From an uncultured Bacteroidales bacterium (lineage in GTDB: Bacteria > Bacteroidota > Bacteroidia > Bacteroidales > Paludibacteraceae): 24,297 bases of DNA. Below the pieces are notes generated by a model that did not search any database, was not told the origin of the DNA, and worked only from the letters and a program-made list of their open reading frames with translations. The first letter of the stretch is position 1. The number at the start of each line of letters is the position of its first letter. The stretch spans positions 1 to 24,297 of the forward strand of contig CAKUYO010000029.1 of assembly GCA_934716995.1 (NCBI GenBank). Reading direction: 5' to 3'. Shown in pieces: positions 8,652 to 16,809 of the stretch. Made by a program: the position numbers and the translations under genes.

Positions 8652-10358
8652 TTACGCACCAACCTGCTTTTTAACTATGTAGTATGTGTAAGGGTCGCTT
8701 GTACCTACCTTGTAGATCTTGCCCTCGTTTTCTGCAGTTGCTACCCCGGCAGCGTCGAGCAGTTCTTTAGTATCATATGGTGCCTCTACATTGTCTACAC
8801 CTTCTTGGAATGTATATGTTTCTAAAGTATAAGTAGCTGCTGGAGCTGGAGGAGTTACAACCTTAACCTTGCACTGGTAGTATGTCCAACCAGTTTCAGT
8901 AGAACCTACCTTGTAGATCTTACCGCTGTTAGAAGCGTTTGCAGCAACTGCAGCCTTGAGATCATCAACAATAGCGTATGTAGTTGGCTCTACAGTAGCA
9001 CCTGTTGTTGTTGGATCTCCTTCTAATGCTGCCCACTCGTAAGCTTTGTTTGCAGTAGTTGCACCGAAGGTCTCATCCTCAGGATTCATCTCGATGTTGC
9101 CACCATCCTTCCAAGGGATAAGAGTTGTAGTAATCTGGATTTCGCTCAAACCATATACAGTGATAGTAACATTGTATGAGTAGCCAGGCTCAAAACCCTT
9201 GTCTGGGTTAACAGTGTTCTTAAGTTCTGCAGTATATGTGTAATCCTTTGTCTGGAAATCATCAGGGTCAACAGGGCTGTTCTTGTCACCCTCAACCTGT
9301 ACTTTCTGCTGGAGGTTGATAGTGATATCATACTTGTCTGCAGGAATTGCGAGAAGAGCCTCACCAACCTGTGTAGCCAAAGCCATACCATTGTTCCACT
9401 TTGGAGTAACAGGCTGCAAGTCTACGAGGTTGTCTGTCAAAGATGTTGAAGAAGCATCACGCTGCATAACCTTGAGCTCTTTCAATAAAGCTGCGTCTTT
9501 CTCAGCGTCAGCATCCTTGTCAACGATGAGCTGATCAGATACATTTGCGAAAGTTGTAGCTTCGCCCTGATAAGCAATAACAAGCTTACCTGTAGCTTTT
9601 GACTTAACAGTAATACCTGTTACCTTTACACCAGTGTTAGCGTCTGTTGTAGACTCAGCGCCAGCCAAAACCTGGAAGTTGAGGCGTGACAAAAGGTGCT
9701 CAAACTTGATGTTTGGCTGAACATCTCTACGAGCAGCAAATGCTGAGTAGATATTATCCACACCACCACACTTTGCGATTTCTTCTTCTGTAGGAACAGC
9801 CTTACCAGCCATAATATCCTGTGTACCATCAATCTTGAAACCGATAAGCAAGCTGTCGCCACTTGTGTAAGGAACATACTTACCGCTTGTTACTGCAACC
9901 TTGCTATCTGTACCTTCCTGATCTGCAGTACCTGTAGCATCATTAGCATCGTCCAAACGATAGCCCCAGAAGTCGAAAGCTGTTTTTGTTGTAGGATAAT
10001 ACTTGTACTGTGGTACACCTCCAACAAGCTCAGAAGCAATACCAGAAGCATTATCTGCAGGAGTTGTCAAAACTGTGTTCTCATAAATAGGATCCTCACC
10101 AAACTTAGCGAGATCAAGAGTACCCTTGTTGAGCATGTAGACATTTACAGTCTGCTTAGCCCATGTGTTGTTTTCTGCACCAACAGCACCAACAGTACCA
10201 GTACCTCTTGTAGCAACATTAGCCTGTACGCCCATGCCAATCTTAATCTGCTGAAGGCCGTCCTTACCATTGCCACCAGTTGACAAATCATCGTCTGACG
10301 AACAGCTTGCGAGCAAGCCGAGAGAAGCTACTGCTCCCATCAAAAATAATTTTTTCAT
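8652..10358 (-). CDS. Fimbrillin-family lipoprotein with a duplicated C-terminal extension
   Basis: 568 residues. Lipobox LLAS-C19 then SSDDD. A candidate Arg-protease site lies at ATR51/G. The fimbrillin core ends with the usual signature: SYNVTITVYGLSEIQ, then LIPWKDGGNIEMNP around W416. The protein then runs on for about 150 residues, unlike its neighbours, carrying two copies of a unit of about 60 residues centred on GKIYKVG...YTYY (about 438-501 and 507-567). This is the largest of the three fimbrillins in the cluster and lies between the other two. A domain after the C-terminal donor strand is unusual for a shaft pilin. Possible readings are a tip adhesin or decorated minor subunit, or a shaft pilin with surface-exposed repeats. 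Fimbrillin assignment is confident; the subunit role is not. Confidence 0.85.
   Translation of the reverse strand: MKKLFLMGAVASLGLLASCSSDDDLSTGGNGKDGLQQIKIGMGVQANVATRGTGTVGAVGAENNTWAKQTVNVYMLNKGTLDLAKFGEDPIYENTVLTTPADNASGIASELVGGVPQYKYYPTTKTAFDFWGYRLDDANDATGTADQEGTDSKVAVTSGKYVPYTSGDSLLIGFKIDGTQDIMAGKAVPTEEEIAKCGGVDNIYSAFAARRDVQPNIKFEHLLSRLNFQVLAGAESTTDANTGVKVTGITVKSKATGKLVIAYQGEATTFANVSDQLIVDKDADAEKDAALLKELKVMQRDASSTSLTDNLVDLQPVTPKWNNGMALATQVGEALLAIPADKYDITINLQQKVQVEGDKNSPVDPDDFQTKDYTYTAELKNTVNPDKGFEPGYSYNVTITVYGLSEIQITTTLIPWKDGGNIEMNPEDETFGATTANKAYEWAALEGDPTTTGATVEPTTYAIVDDLKAAVAANASNSGKIYKVGSTETGWTYYQCKVKVVTPPAPAATYTLETYTFQEGVDNVEAPYDTKELLDAAGVATAENEGKIYKVGTSDPYTYYIVKKQVGA
8655..9047 (-). 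repeat. Tandem duplicated C-terminal module of the 568-residue fimbrillin
   Basis: Two protein units share GKIYKVG followed by YYQCKVKVV or YYIVKKQV. At DNA level the identical 18-mer ACCTACCTTGTAGATCTT occurs at 8703-8720 and 8904-8921, 201 bp (67 codons) apart, with further similarity on both sides, so the duplication kept the reading frame and is fairly recent. I do not recognise the module as a named domain. Confidence 0.7.
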
Positions 10359-10422
10359 AATAGATAAAAATTAATTGTTAAACAATATGTTAAGATAAAA
10401 AATATAGATTCGTTCTCCGTTC

Positions 10423-11802
10423 TTAGTTGCCTAAGCCTATGTTGTCGGCATCGTCTGGATTGATAAAGATGTCGCCACCCTCTTTCCAGTTAGATATGTT
10501 GGCTGTTACCTTGATAGGCGACAAACCATAGACAGCTATCTTCACTGTATACTGGAAGCCCGGCAAGAATTTGAATGTACCTGTAGCCGTGTCAAGGTTG
10601 TACTTCTCGTTCTTTGGAGCTGTGATAGTATACTCCGATGTCAGAGGTTTCCATTGCCATTGACCATTCGTGAAGATATACTGTTCGTATTCCAATATCA
10701 GCTTATATTCTTCGGCAGGAGCAAGCAGAAGGCTGCTGCCAAGGTCCACATGTGCGCGCTCATACCATGGTTGGTATTTCATCTCTGGTTCGAATATCAC
10801 TGTAGCCTCAGCCATATCCACCATCTTTACCTGCTCTGCATCCCACGACATAAGAGTCATCCAATCCTTTTCGTCTAAGAATTTCACTCCTGTCTCTTCG
10901 GTAGTTCTTGCAGCCACAGTTATCTGGCATTGCTTTGGCGCTAACATCTTCACATGCTTTATCTTTATGTTGTTGGCATTCTCGTCGCCAGGGAAAGCCT
11001 GGAAAATGAAGCGAGCCATAGCGTGGTCGAGGTCTATCTCTGGGTGAATGTCGCGGTGGGCAGCATAGGTGCTGTAGCCATTGGCATTCACAATCTTAGC
11101 CTTCTCCTCGTCAGAAAGGTTTAGATTGCTATAGTTTTCGTTCAGATAGGCGAGGTCGAGCTTAGGCGCATAGCCATAGAGCACATCCTGAGTGCCATCC
11201 ACGGTGCTTGTGCATACTATGCGGTCGTTGTTACGCTGCACGCTGGTAGGGCAGTCGTCGATATGATAGCAGAAGAAGTTGTAGCCTACATCCTGATAGC
11301 GTGAACTATAGAATAGGGAATCTTCTGTCCACTGTGGCACCAGCATACCTCCAGGTTCTGTGTTTAGCTTCACAGGCATACCGTGGTTGTAGTCAGGACC
11401 ATCCAAAAGACAGCTTTCATTGTCTTCGTCGTGAGTTTTGCCCTGTGCATATCTTGTCTTTGTGAGGTCGGCAGCCGAAGTCAGAGGGCCTTGCTGATCC
11501 TGACCATTTCTGAAGCTATACACATAGAGAGTGGCCTTTTGCTTCTGTATCTGCGAAACACCTTGGTTGATGCCATCGTTCTCGAAGGCGCCCATACCAC
11601 GAGTTGCCGTTATCGAGAAGAAGTTTTGCTCGTTGACAAACATCATGATTGGTGTCTTGTTATAGGTCTCCGTGTTGCCAATCTCATTATCTGGAAATTC
11701 ATATTCCAGTCCCGGATACGATTGGCTACAGGCAGCCAGCAGCATCATCGTTGCTGCCGAGAGAGCAGGACGCACAAACCGTCTTGTGGATTTCAATTTC
11801 AT
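10423..11802 (-). CDS. Fimbrillin-family lipoprotein (first fimbrillin of the cluster)
   Basis: About 459 residues from the chosen ATG at 11802. The frame is open up to 11895, but that would overlap the upstream gene by 37 bp and bury the signal peptide. From 11802 the product begins MKLKSTRRFVRPALS, followed by a hydrophobic stretch and lipobox LLAA-C25; the ATG at 11811 is the next-best start. A TATR68/GM site fits Arg-protease maturation, and the C-terminus carries the fimbrillin signature (YTVKIAVYGLSPIK, then ISNWKEGGDIFINPDD). It resembles the following 568-residue fimbrillin in this C-terminal region (YGLS, W-K-x-GG, NP-D). It lies 56 bp after the DUF5119-like gene. Probably a structural or anchor/tip subunit; the role is not decided by sequence. 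Confidence 0.8.
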   Translation of the reverse strand: MKLKSTRRFVRPALSAATMMLLAACSQSYPGLEYEFPDNEIGNTETYNKTPIMMFVNEQNFFSITATRGMGAFENDGINQGVSQIQKQKATLYVYSFRNGQDQQGPLTSAADLTKTRYAQGKTHDEDNESCLLDGPDYNHGMPVKLNTEPGGMLVPQWTEDSLFYSSRYQDVGYNFFCYHIDDCPTSVQRNNDRIVCTSTVDGTQDVLYGYAPKLDLAYLNENYSNLNLSDEEKAKIVNANGYSTYAAHRDIHPEIDLDHAMARFIFQAFPGDENANNIKIKHVKMLAPKQCQITVAARTTEETGVKFLDEKDWMTLMSWDAEQVKMVDMAEATVIFEPEMKYQPWYERAHVDLGSSLLLAPAEEYKLILEYEQYIFTNGQWQWKPLTSEYTITAPKNEKYNLDTATGTFKFLPGFQYTVKIAVYGLSPIKVTANISNWKEGGDIFINPDDADNIGLGN

Positions 11803-11858
11803 TATTGACATATATTTCGATATCTTGTTTTCTATTTTTGTTTCGCGCATATAATGGA

Positions 11859-13265
11859 TTAGATGTCGACAAAGATGTTTTCGCATCCTGTCCATTGGTC
11901 TATACCGTTGTCGTCGTTAGGAGTATCTACAATCTGTTCGCCTTTCAACACAAGGTCGGTCTTTATGTTCAGCACTCCGTGTTCAGTACGTCGGCGAGCA
12001 TCCTTTCCCATGTTCACAATCTCTATGAGGTTAGCCTCCTCAAGAGCGTTGTATATGTTTATCTTGCCCTGTATGCGCTTTATTCTCTTCACACCCTCGT
12101 CGTTGAATGCGTGGGTATATATTATCACCTGCATGATGCCAGGACCAGTGCGCTCATTAGGAGTGGCACTCTTCACGATACCTGTCACATCGATATTGGC
12201 ATGAGCCACAAGCGAGGTGTTGTCTTCAGTATCCTCAACCACGTTGCCATCCTTGTTTTGTAGCTCCATATCGAAGAGCATCTTCGAAGTCTTTCTGATG
12301 TCGATATATCCGTTGCCAATGTTTATTGCCAAAGGAATACCCGAAATCTCAGCCTCCACAGAGTCAACCACAAATCCGCGTGTGGTTACATCCTTTGAAA
12401 TGTCGAAGTATACATCGATATTCTGCGACAGGTTGCGAGGCGTAAACTTCGCTATGTGTTCAGCCTTGCCATCTATGTTGCGCAGCGGAATAGAGTCGAA
12501 GTATACTGGGCGTACGTTGCTCTGTATATATCCAGCGTAAGGATTGTAGTCGTCCCAGTTTTTTATTCTCGACTTCAAGTTAGGGTCACCCTTCTTGTAT
12601 ACCTTGTATTCCAGATATATGTCCGAGATGCGTGAACTCTCAGTCTTTCCGTTCATGAAGTCGTCCACATTATTATATTTCAGCTCAGCGTCGTCGAGAG
12701 CAAATGTGAAGAACTTATATTCGCCTTTGTTCAGAGGGAATGTTCTGCGTCCCTGTGTAGCCGATTCTGGCGCTCGCTTTGCTGATGCAGGCTCTGCAGG
12801 AACCTCTGGCTCAGTAGGCTCAGTAGGCTCTGTAGGCGAAGAGGGCGATGAACCGCCTTCGCCAGGGGTATCAGGGGTGGTTGGGGTATCTGGAGTGTTT
12901 GGGGTATCAGGGGCGCTTGGGGTATCAGGGGCGCTTGGGGTATCAGGGGCGCTTGGGGTATCAGGGGCGCTTGGCTCTGTTGGTTCTTCGGGAGTTGTAG
13001 GCTCAGCAGGAGCACCATAGATGAAGCGGCCAAGATGGTCGGTGGAATTCACCGCCATAGAGTAGTATTTGCACTTTATCACCCTATAGGCAATGACATA
13101 CATAGAGTCTGACTGTTCGTGAGCCTCAGACCAATCGTAGTCGAACACCACAGGGGTGGTGTGTGGATGCTCAGCATCAGAGCAAAGCTCTACGTCGGTG
13201 CACGATGACAACAATGACAACGACATCGAAAGTGCGCAGACTGTAAAAATCAATGAGTTTTTCAT
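11859..13265 (-). CDS. DUF5119-like fimbrial-locus lipoprotein with proline-rich spacer
   Basis: 468 residues from ATG 13265, preceded at a 7-nt spacing by AGGAGGT; a GTG at 13274 in the same frame would overlap that site. Signal peptide with lipobox LLSS-C22. The mature N-terminus (VVFDYDWSEA, then SMYVIAYRVI) resembles DUF5119 proteins, which sit in fimbrial gene clusters. Residues about 87-165 form a Pro/Thr/Glu/Ser-rich spacer with SAPDTP repeats. The C-terminal part (about 175-468) is beta-rich with no catalytic motif seen. The upstream DUF3575 gene ends inside its ribosome-binding site, so translation is probably coupled. Plausible role: lipid-anchored assembly or anchor subunit (FimB/Mfa2-like in position, not clearly in sequence). 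The DUF5119 assignment is from memory of the family pattern and is moderate. Confidence 0.7.
   Translation of the reverse strand: MKNSLIFTVCALSMSLSLLSSCTDVELCSDAEHPHTTPVVFDYDWSEAHEQSDSMYVIAYRVIKCKYYSMAVNSTDHLGRFIYGAPAEPTTPEEPTEPSAPDTPSAPDTPSAPDTPSAPDTPNTPDTPTTPDTPGEGGSSPSSPTEPTEPTEPEVPAEPASAKRAPESATQGRRTFPLNKGEYKFFTFALDDAELKYNNVDDFMNGKTESSRISDIYLEYKVYKKGDPNLKSRIKNWDDYNPYAGYIQSNVRPVYFDSIPLRNIDGKAEHIAKFTPRNLSQNIDVYFDISKDVTTRGFVVDSVEAEISGIPLAINIGNGYIDIRKTSKMLFDMELQNKDGNVVEDTEDNTSLVAHANIDVTGIVKSATPNERTGPGIMQVIIYTHAFNDEGVKRIKRIQGKINIYNALEEANLIEIVNMGKDARRRTEHGVLNIKTDLVLKGEQIVDTPNDDNGIDQWTGCENIFVDI
12865..12972 (-). repeat. 18-bp in-frame minisatellite (proline-rich spacer)
   Basis: Six consecutive 18-bp units; the last four (12901-12972) are identical on the plus strand (GGGGTATCAGGGGCGCTT). 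They encode six-residue Pro/Asp/Thr/Ser units on the minus strand. Being a multiple of three, unit gain or loss would change the spacer length without breaking the frame. Confidence 0.9.
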
Positions 13266-13270
13266 TTCCG

Positions 13271-13279
13271 TCACCTCCT
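13271..13279 (-). promoter_or_regulatory. Strong Shine-Dalgarno site overlapping an upstream stop codon
   Basis: The minus strand reads AGGAGGTGA, with AGGAGGT 7 nt before the ATG at 13265. Such a complete match is unusual in Bacteroidota, where most genes here have no such site. It overlaps the TAG of the DUF3575 gene (13278-13280), suggesting coupled translation, and it decides ATG 13265 over GTG 13274. Confidence 0.75.
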
Positions 13280-14552
13280 AATTTTGATTGTTGTTTTCAT
13301 TCTCATGGTTGTCTTCACTCGCATTGCTTTCAGCAGGCGCCTCCTTGCTTTCCGCATTCTCTGCAGGAGCAGCTTCTGATTGCTCAGCAGGCTCCTTGCT
13401 TTCCGCATTCTCAGCAGGAGCAGCCTCTGATTGTTCAGCAGGCTTTTCCTCCTCCTTTATATTTTCTTTCTGACCTTTTTTCTTGTCAGCTTTCTTTTTC
13501 TTGTCATCTTTTGCAGTCTCTTTAGCTTCGTCCTTCTTCTGCTTCTTGCTTGCCTTTAGGTCGGTGGCCTTAGCAGTAGCGGCAGCCTTAGCAGCCTTTT
13601 CCTTAATAGCATTGTCGGCAGAAGTCTTGGTTTCTTCCTCAGCAAAGCGCTTGAGTTCTGCATTGTATATGTTCATGAACTCCTCGTAGATAGAGCCATG
13701 ATCCTTTCGAGCATTGGCGATAGAGTCGCGACGATTCTTCTCAGCAGTCATCCAGTCGTCCATCTTCTGCTGGTAAGCAAGGTCGCAGTCGTATCTCCAG
13801 CGATATTTCTTTGTCGAAGGGTAGTCACCTATTCTATATATAAAGCCAAGGCGCAAATCGCTTATCACAGGGATAGGCTGAAAAGCCATAGGTTTCTTCT
13901 CTGTTACACGATAGCAGTTGCTCTCTCGTTCGAGCACATATTTATCTACGCTTGCATAAGCGAAACCAGCAGAGATGCCAGCCTCGAAGTCGATGGTGTT
14001 GCCATTGCGGAAGCTATACAGCGGTTTGGTGAAACCCCATGTAAAGCCAGCAGTTATGGCAGAGCCCTGTTTGCCTTCAGAGCCGAGCATAATAGAATAT
14101 TTGTTGTATGCGATGTAAGCGCCTCTGTAGAATGCCACAGTAGGGTGCTTAGGATCAGGTGTAATGTTTGAGATGAGTTTTTTGAAGAAGTTTGTTGGTT
14201 GTTGTGGATAAGAGTCTCCCTTACCGGTTTTGTGCATGCGATAATAATATTTCACGCCAATGCGAGCGCCACTTAGGTTGTATACTAAGCCTGGCTTATA
14301 AGTATGAGAGGCATTCCAATTGCATCGAGCATCAAACGTCAGAGCCCAACGACCATAGTTGAACTTTGTCAAGTCGTATTCAATACCGATGTTTGGAGCC
14401 AAGCACAACCATTCAAACGCATTAGTCCTAAGGGCGATTCTTTGTCTTGTTGACAAGGTATCAACCTTATGACCTGTGTCCATAATCTGCGCTCTCAGAG
14501 AGATTGCTGATATTAAGAATAGTGATAAATATATTAATCTTATTGACTTCAC
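13278..14552 (-). CDS. DUF3575-type outer-membrane protein with long charged tail, first gene of operon
   Basis: 424 residues. The start is GTG: an in-frame TAA lies two codons upstream and the next internal ATG falls after the signal peptide. Signal peptide about 1-21 (ending SLRA before Q). The mature part begins QRIALRTNAFEWLCLAPNIG, a DUF3575-type opening, followed by barrel-like strands to about residue 255. Then comes a Lys/Ala/Glu-rich segment (about 262-365, probably helical) and a repetitive acidic tail with two exact 17-residue units (PAEQSEAAPAENAESKE). The tail resembles periplasmic or surface linkers in Bacteroidota. It is the promoter-proximal gene of the fimbrial cluster, ending three bases before the next open frame. 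DUF3575 proteins with a C-terminal tail may contact peptidoglycan or the pilus, but that is inference. Confidence 0.8.
   Translation of the reverse strand: MKSIRLIYLSLFLISAISLRAQIMDTGHKVDTLSTRQRIALRTNAFEWLCLAPNIGIEYDLTKFNYGRWALTFDARCNWNASHTYKPGLVYNLSGARIGVKYYYRMHKTGKGDSYPQQPTNFFKKLISNITPDPKHPTVAFYRGAYIAYNKYSIMLGSEGKQGSAITAGFTWGFTKPLYSFRNGNTIDFEAGISAGFAYASVDKYVLERESNCYRVTEKKPMAFQPIPVISDLRLGFIYRIGDYPSTKKYRWRYDCDLAYQQKMDDWMTAEKNRRDSIANARKDHGSIYEEFMNIYNAELKRFAEEETKTSADNAIKEKAAKAAATAKATDLKASKKQKKDEAKETAKDDKKKKADKKKGQKENIKEEEKPAEQSEAAPAENAESKEPAEQSEAAPAENAESKEAPAESNASEDNHENENNNQN
13341..13442 (-). repeat. 51-bp tandem duplication in the DUF3575 protein tail
   Basis: Two adjacent 51-bp copies (13341-13391 and 13392-13442) that differ at only a few bases and encode the same 17 residues. 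In-frame duplication lengthening the Ala/Glu/Pro tail. Confidence 0.9.
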
Positions 14553-14722
14553 TATTTACAAATGCTTAAGAGTATTATTATTATTGGGTCTGAGTGAATT
14601 ATATGTATGTGTTAATATTATTCTGATAGACTCAACGTAGTTGTTTTCTTAAAGGCTTAATGTTTGCGTTGATGACATGTTTGTCGGTTAGCTACATTTT
14701 ATCCTTTGTTATATTTCAGCCG

Positions 14723-14730
14723 CAAAAATA
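14723..14730 (-). promoter_or_regulatory. Candidate -7 box for the fimbrial operon
   Basis: The minus strand reads TATTTTTG, matching the Bacteroidota TAnnTTTG consensus, which would give a leader of roughly 165 nt before the GTG start. No well-placed TTTG -33 element was found, so this is tentative. Confidence 0.3.
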
Positions 14731-14744
14731 AAAAGTTATTTGCA

Positions 14745-14841
14745 AATTCTATCATATTTAACCAAATAATTATTCTTCGTTAACATAATATAGGGAATTT
14801 CTTATAATTGTTTAAATTGTGTTAATCGGTGTGATAGAATT
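14745..14841. repeat. 10-bp inverted repeat upstream of the fimbrial operon
   Basis: AATTCTATCA at 14745-14754 and its exact reverse complement TGATAGAATT at 14832-14841, enclosing 77 bp. A partial copy (TGATAGA) occurs near 14625. Could be an operator pair or the ends of an invertible segment; chance occurrence is not excluded in AT-rich DNA. Confidence 0.5.
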
Positions 14842-14907
14842 AAAAAACCTATATGTGTCTATTGTAGAAAAACTTAAAGAATGCAAGGATAAATGAAATA
14901 TTTTGTG

Positions 14908-14915
14908 TAAGTTTG
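14908..14915 (+). promoter_or_regulatory. -7 promoter box for dnaX
   Basis: TAAGTTTG matches TAnnTTTG exactly and would place the start of transcription near 14922, about 65 nt before the dnaX ATG. No clear TTTG at -33. Confidence 0.55.
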
Positions 14916-14985
14916 CACTTGAAAATAAAACAACGCCACGATAAGTGGATTTTTGAACTAAAATATTTCATCATCTTTAATTAAT

Positions 14986-16776
14986 ATGAACGACTATATA
15001 GTCTCGGCACGCAAATACCGTCCTATGTCCTTCGACTCTGTGGTGGGACAAAAGGCGCTGACCACAACATTGAAGAATGCTGTGCTTAGCGGCAAATTGG
15101 CACACGCCTATTTGTTCTGCGGACCACGAGGCGTGGGCAAGACCACCTGCGCCCGAATCTTTGCTAAAGTCATCAACTGCATGCATCCTACTCCCGATGG
15201 CGATGCTTGTGGCGAGTGCGAAAGCTGCAAGGCTTTCAATGAGCAGCGCTCTTACAACATCTTCGAGCTCGATGCTGCCAGCAACAATGGTGTGGAGCAG
15301 ATCAAAACCCTCATGGAGCAAACCCGCATCCCGCCACAGGTGGGTAAATACAAGGTGTTCATCATCGACGAGGTCCACATGCTCTCGCAGGCGGCATTCA
15401 ATTCGTTCCTCAAAACTCTTGAGGAGCCACCGGCTCACGTCATCTTTATCCTTGCCACTACCGAGAAACACAAGATATTGCCAACCATCCTCTCGCGTTG
15501 CCAAATCTACGACTTCGAGCGTATGACCGTGCAGGGCACCATCAACCACCTGAAGATGGTGGCTGAAAAGGAAGGCATCACCTACGAGGAACAGGCGTTG
15601 GCGCTCATAGCCGAAAAGGCAGACGGAGGTATGCGCGATGCTCTCTCCATCTTCGACCAGGCAGCAAGCTTCTGCCAGGGCAATATCACCTATCAGAAAG
15701 TCATCGAAGACCTCAACGTGCTCGATGCCGACAACTATTTCAATATCGTAGACTACGCCTTGGAAAACAAGGTGTCGGAAGTGATGTTGCTCTTGGATAG
15801 CGTGTTGGCAAAGGGTTTCGACGCAGCCAACCTCGTATCGGGTCTTGCAAGCCATATCCGAAATGTGCTCATGGCAAAGAATCCCGAAACCCTCAAGCTC
15901 CTCGAAACAAGCGACACGCAACGACAGAAATTCGAGCAGCAGGCACAGAAATGCGCCACCCCTTTCCTTTATAATGCGCTAAAGATTCTCAACCAATGCG
16001 ATGTCAACTACAAGCAGAGCTCAAACAAGCGACTGCTCGTTGAGTTGACGCTTATAGAGGTCTGCCAGCTCACTCAGCCTGCCGACGAAGGAGCCAGCTC
16101 GGGGCGTAGCCCTAAGCGACTAAAAACCCTGTTCAAGAAAATAATGGCCAATCGGCAACAAGCAGCTTCGCAGGTGGCTGCCGCCGATAATACTGTTGTG
16201 TCGCGACGTTCTACGACCCAACAGCAACCCTCCATTGCCCATTCCGCTCAGCCATCCTCAGCCCAGTCTCTGCCATCCTCAGCCCAACCTCTGGCTTCGC
16301 AGCCAAAGCTCAAGCTCAGCTCTCTCGGCATCACATTCTCCACTCTCCGCAATATGGGAAAGAAACAGACAGTGGAGAAGGAGGAGGAAATCATCACCGA
16401 CACCACGGCAAACAGGCAATTCTCTGAAGATGATTTGCAGTTGCAATGGATGATGATGTGCAACCGCATGCCTCAGCAAATGAGGGCGTTAGCAAGCAGA
16501 ATGAAAAACATACAACCTAAACTCCTCGACTTCCCAAATGTGGAAGTGGTTGTAGAAAACGAGGTGTTGCTAAGTGATGTGCAACAGATAAAAGGTCGCA
16601 TCCGTGCTACCTTAGCCAAAGAACTCGGCAACGGCAACCTCACCCTTACCGTCCGTTTGGCTAAAGCAGAAGAGGTGAAAGCCATACTAAGCAAGCGCGA
16701 AGTACTTGCCGAACTCATCAAAACAAACTCAGGCGTCAAGCGCCTCATCGAATCCCTACATCTGGAAATGGGGTAA
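14986..16776 (+). CDS. dnaX: DNA polymerase III subunit gamma/tau
   Basis: 596 residues. The AAA+ clamp-loader ATPase loads the beta sliding clamp on DNA and links the core polymerases at the replication fork. Walker A is GPRGVGKTT (46-54). The zinc module has C65, C75, C78 and C81. Walker B is FIIDEVH (125-131), sensor 1 is LATTE (156-160), and SRC at 170-172 carries the arginine finger. The middle lid and collar domains run to about residue 370. A Gln/Ser/Ala/Pro linker (about 380-435) leads to a C-terminal domain (about 450-596), so the product is tau-like in length. No obvious slippery A-run for a shortened gamma form was seen. The gene is more GC-rich than the fimbrial operon and is divergent from it; it converges on asnA across a shared terminator. 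It is a core housekeeping gene and marks the chromosome backbone. Confidence 0.97.
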   Translation: MNDYIVSARKYRPMSFDSVVGQKALTTTLKNAVLSGKLAHAYLFCGPRGVGKTTCARIFAKVINCMHPTPDGDACGECESCKAFNEQRSYNIFELDAASNNGVEQIKTLMEQTRIPPQVGKYKVFIIDEVHMLSQAAFNSFLKTLEEPPAHVIFILATTEKHKILPTILSRCQIYDFERMTVQGTINHLKMVAEKEGITYEEQALALIAEKADGGMRDALSIFDQAASFCQGNITYQKVIEDLNVLDADNYFNIVDYALENKVSEVMLLLDSVLAKGFDAANLVSGLASHIRNVLMAKNPETLKLLETSDTQRQKFEQQAQKCATPFLYNALKILNQCDVNYKQSSNKRLLVELTLIEVCQLTQPADEGASSGRSPKRLKTLFKKIMANRQQAASQVAAADNTVVSRRSTTQQQPSIAHSAQPSSAQSLPSSAQPLASQPKLKLSSLGITFSTLRNMGKKQTVEKEEEIITDTTANRQFSEDDLQLQWMMMCNRMPQQMRALASRMKNIQPKLLDFPNVEVVVENEVLLSDVQQIKGRIRATLAKELGNGNLTLTVRLAKAEEVKAILSKREVLAELIKTNSGVKRLIESLHLEMG

Positions 16777-16777
16777 A

Positions 16778-16804
16778 GCCTCACCCCCAAGGAGGGGGAG
16801 AGGC
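16778..16804. terminator. Bidirectional terminator between dnaX and asnA
   Basis: Inverted repeat GCCTCACCCCC (16778-16788) / GGGGGAGAGGC (16794-16804), with one A-A mismatch and a 5-nt loop. It begins right after the dnaX stop and is followed by CCCTTTTA on the plus strand; that T stretch contains the asnA stop codon. On the minus strand a short TTTA follows. It serves both convergent genes. Confidence 0.75.
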
Positions 16805-16809
16805 CCCTT

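Larger units (their letters stand above)
14553..14985. other. Divergent intergenic region between the fimbrial operon and dnaX
   Basis: 433 bp, AT-rich, with no credible open frame. It must carry the promoters for both directions. Seen in it are a good -7 box for dnaX, a weaker candidate for the operon, and a 10-bp perfect inverted repeat bracketing 77 bp. No RNA gene was recognised. Confidence 0.7.

Noticed and set aside
11803..11895. N-terminal extension of the first fimbrillin to 11895
   Set aside because: It would overlap the upstream gene and push the signal peptide about 30 residues inward; the lipobox position fits a start at 11802 or 11811.
12595..13020. Long open frame antisense to the DUF5119-like gene, rich in Gly/Ser/Val
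   Set aside because: It mirrors the proline-rich minisatellite on the other strand; it has no promoter and the minus-strand gene is well supported.
14600..14985. Riboswitch or small RNA in the divergent region
   Set aside because: Only AT-rich sequence and short repeats were seen; no stable structured element or known motif could be recognised by eye.
14977..15921. 314-codon open frame antisense to dnaX
   Set aside because: dnaX is certain on the plus strand; the antisense frame is a by-product of its GC-rich codons and shows no domain.
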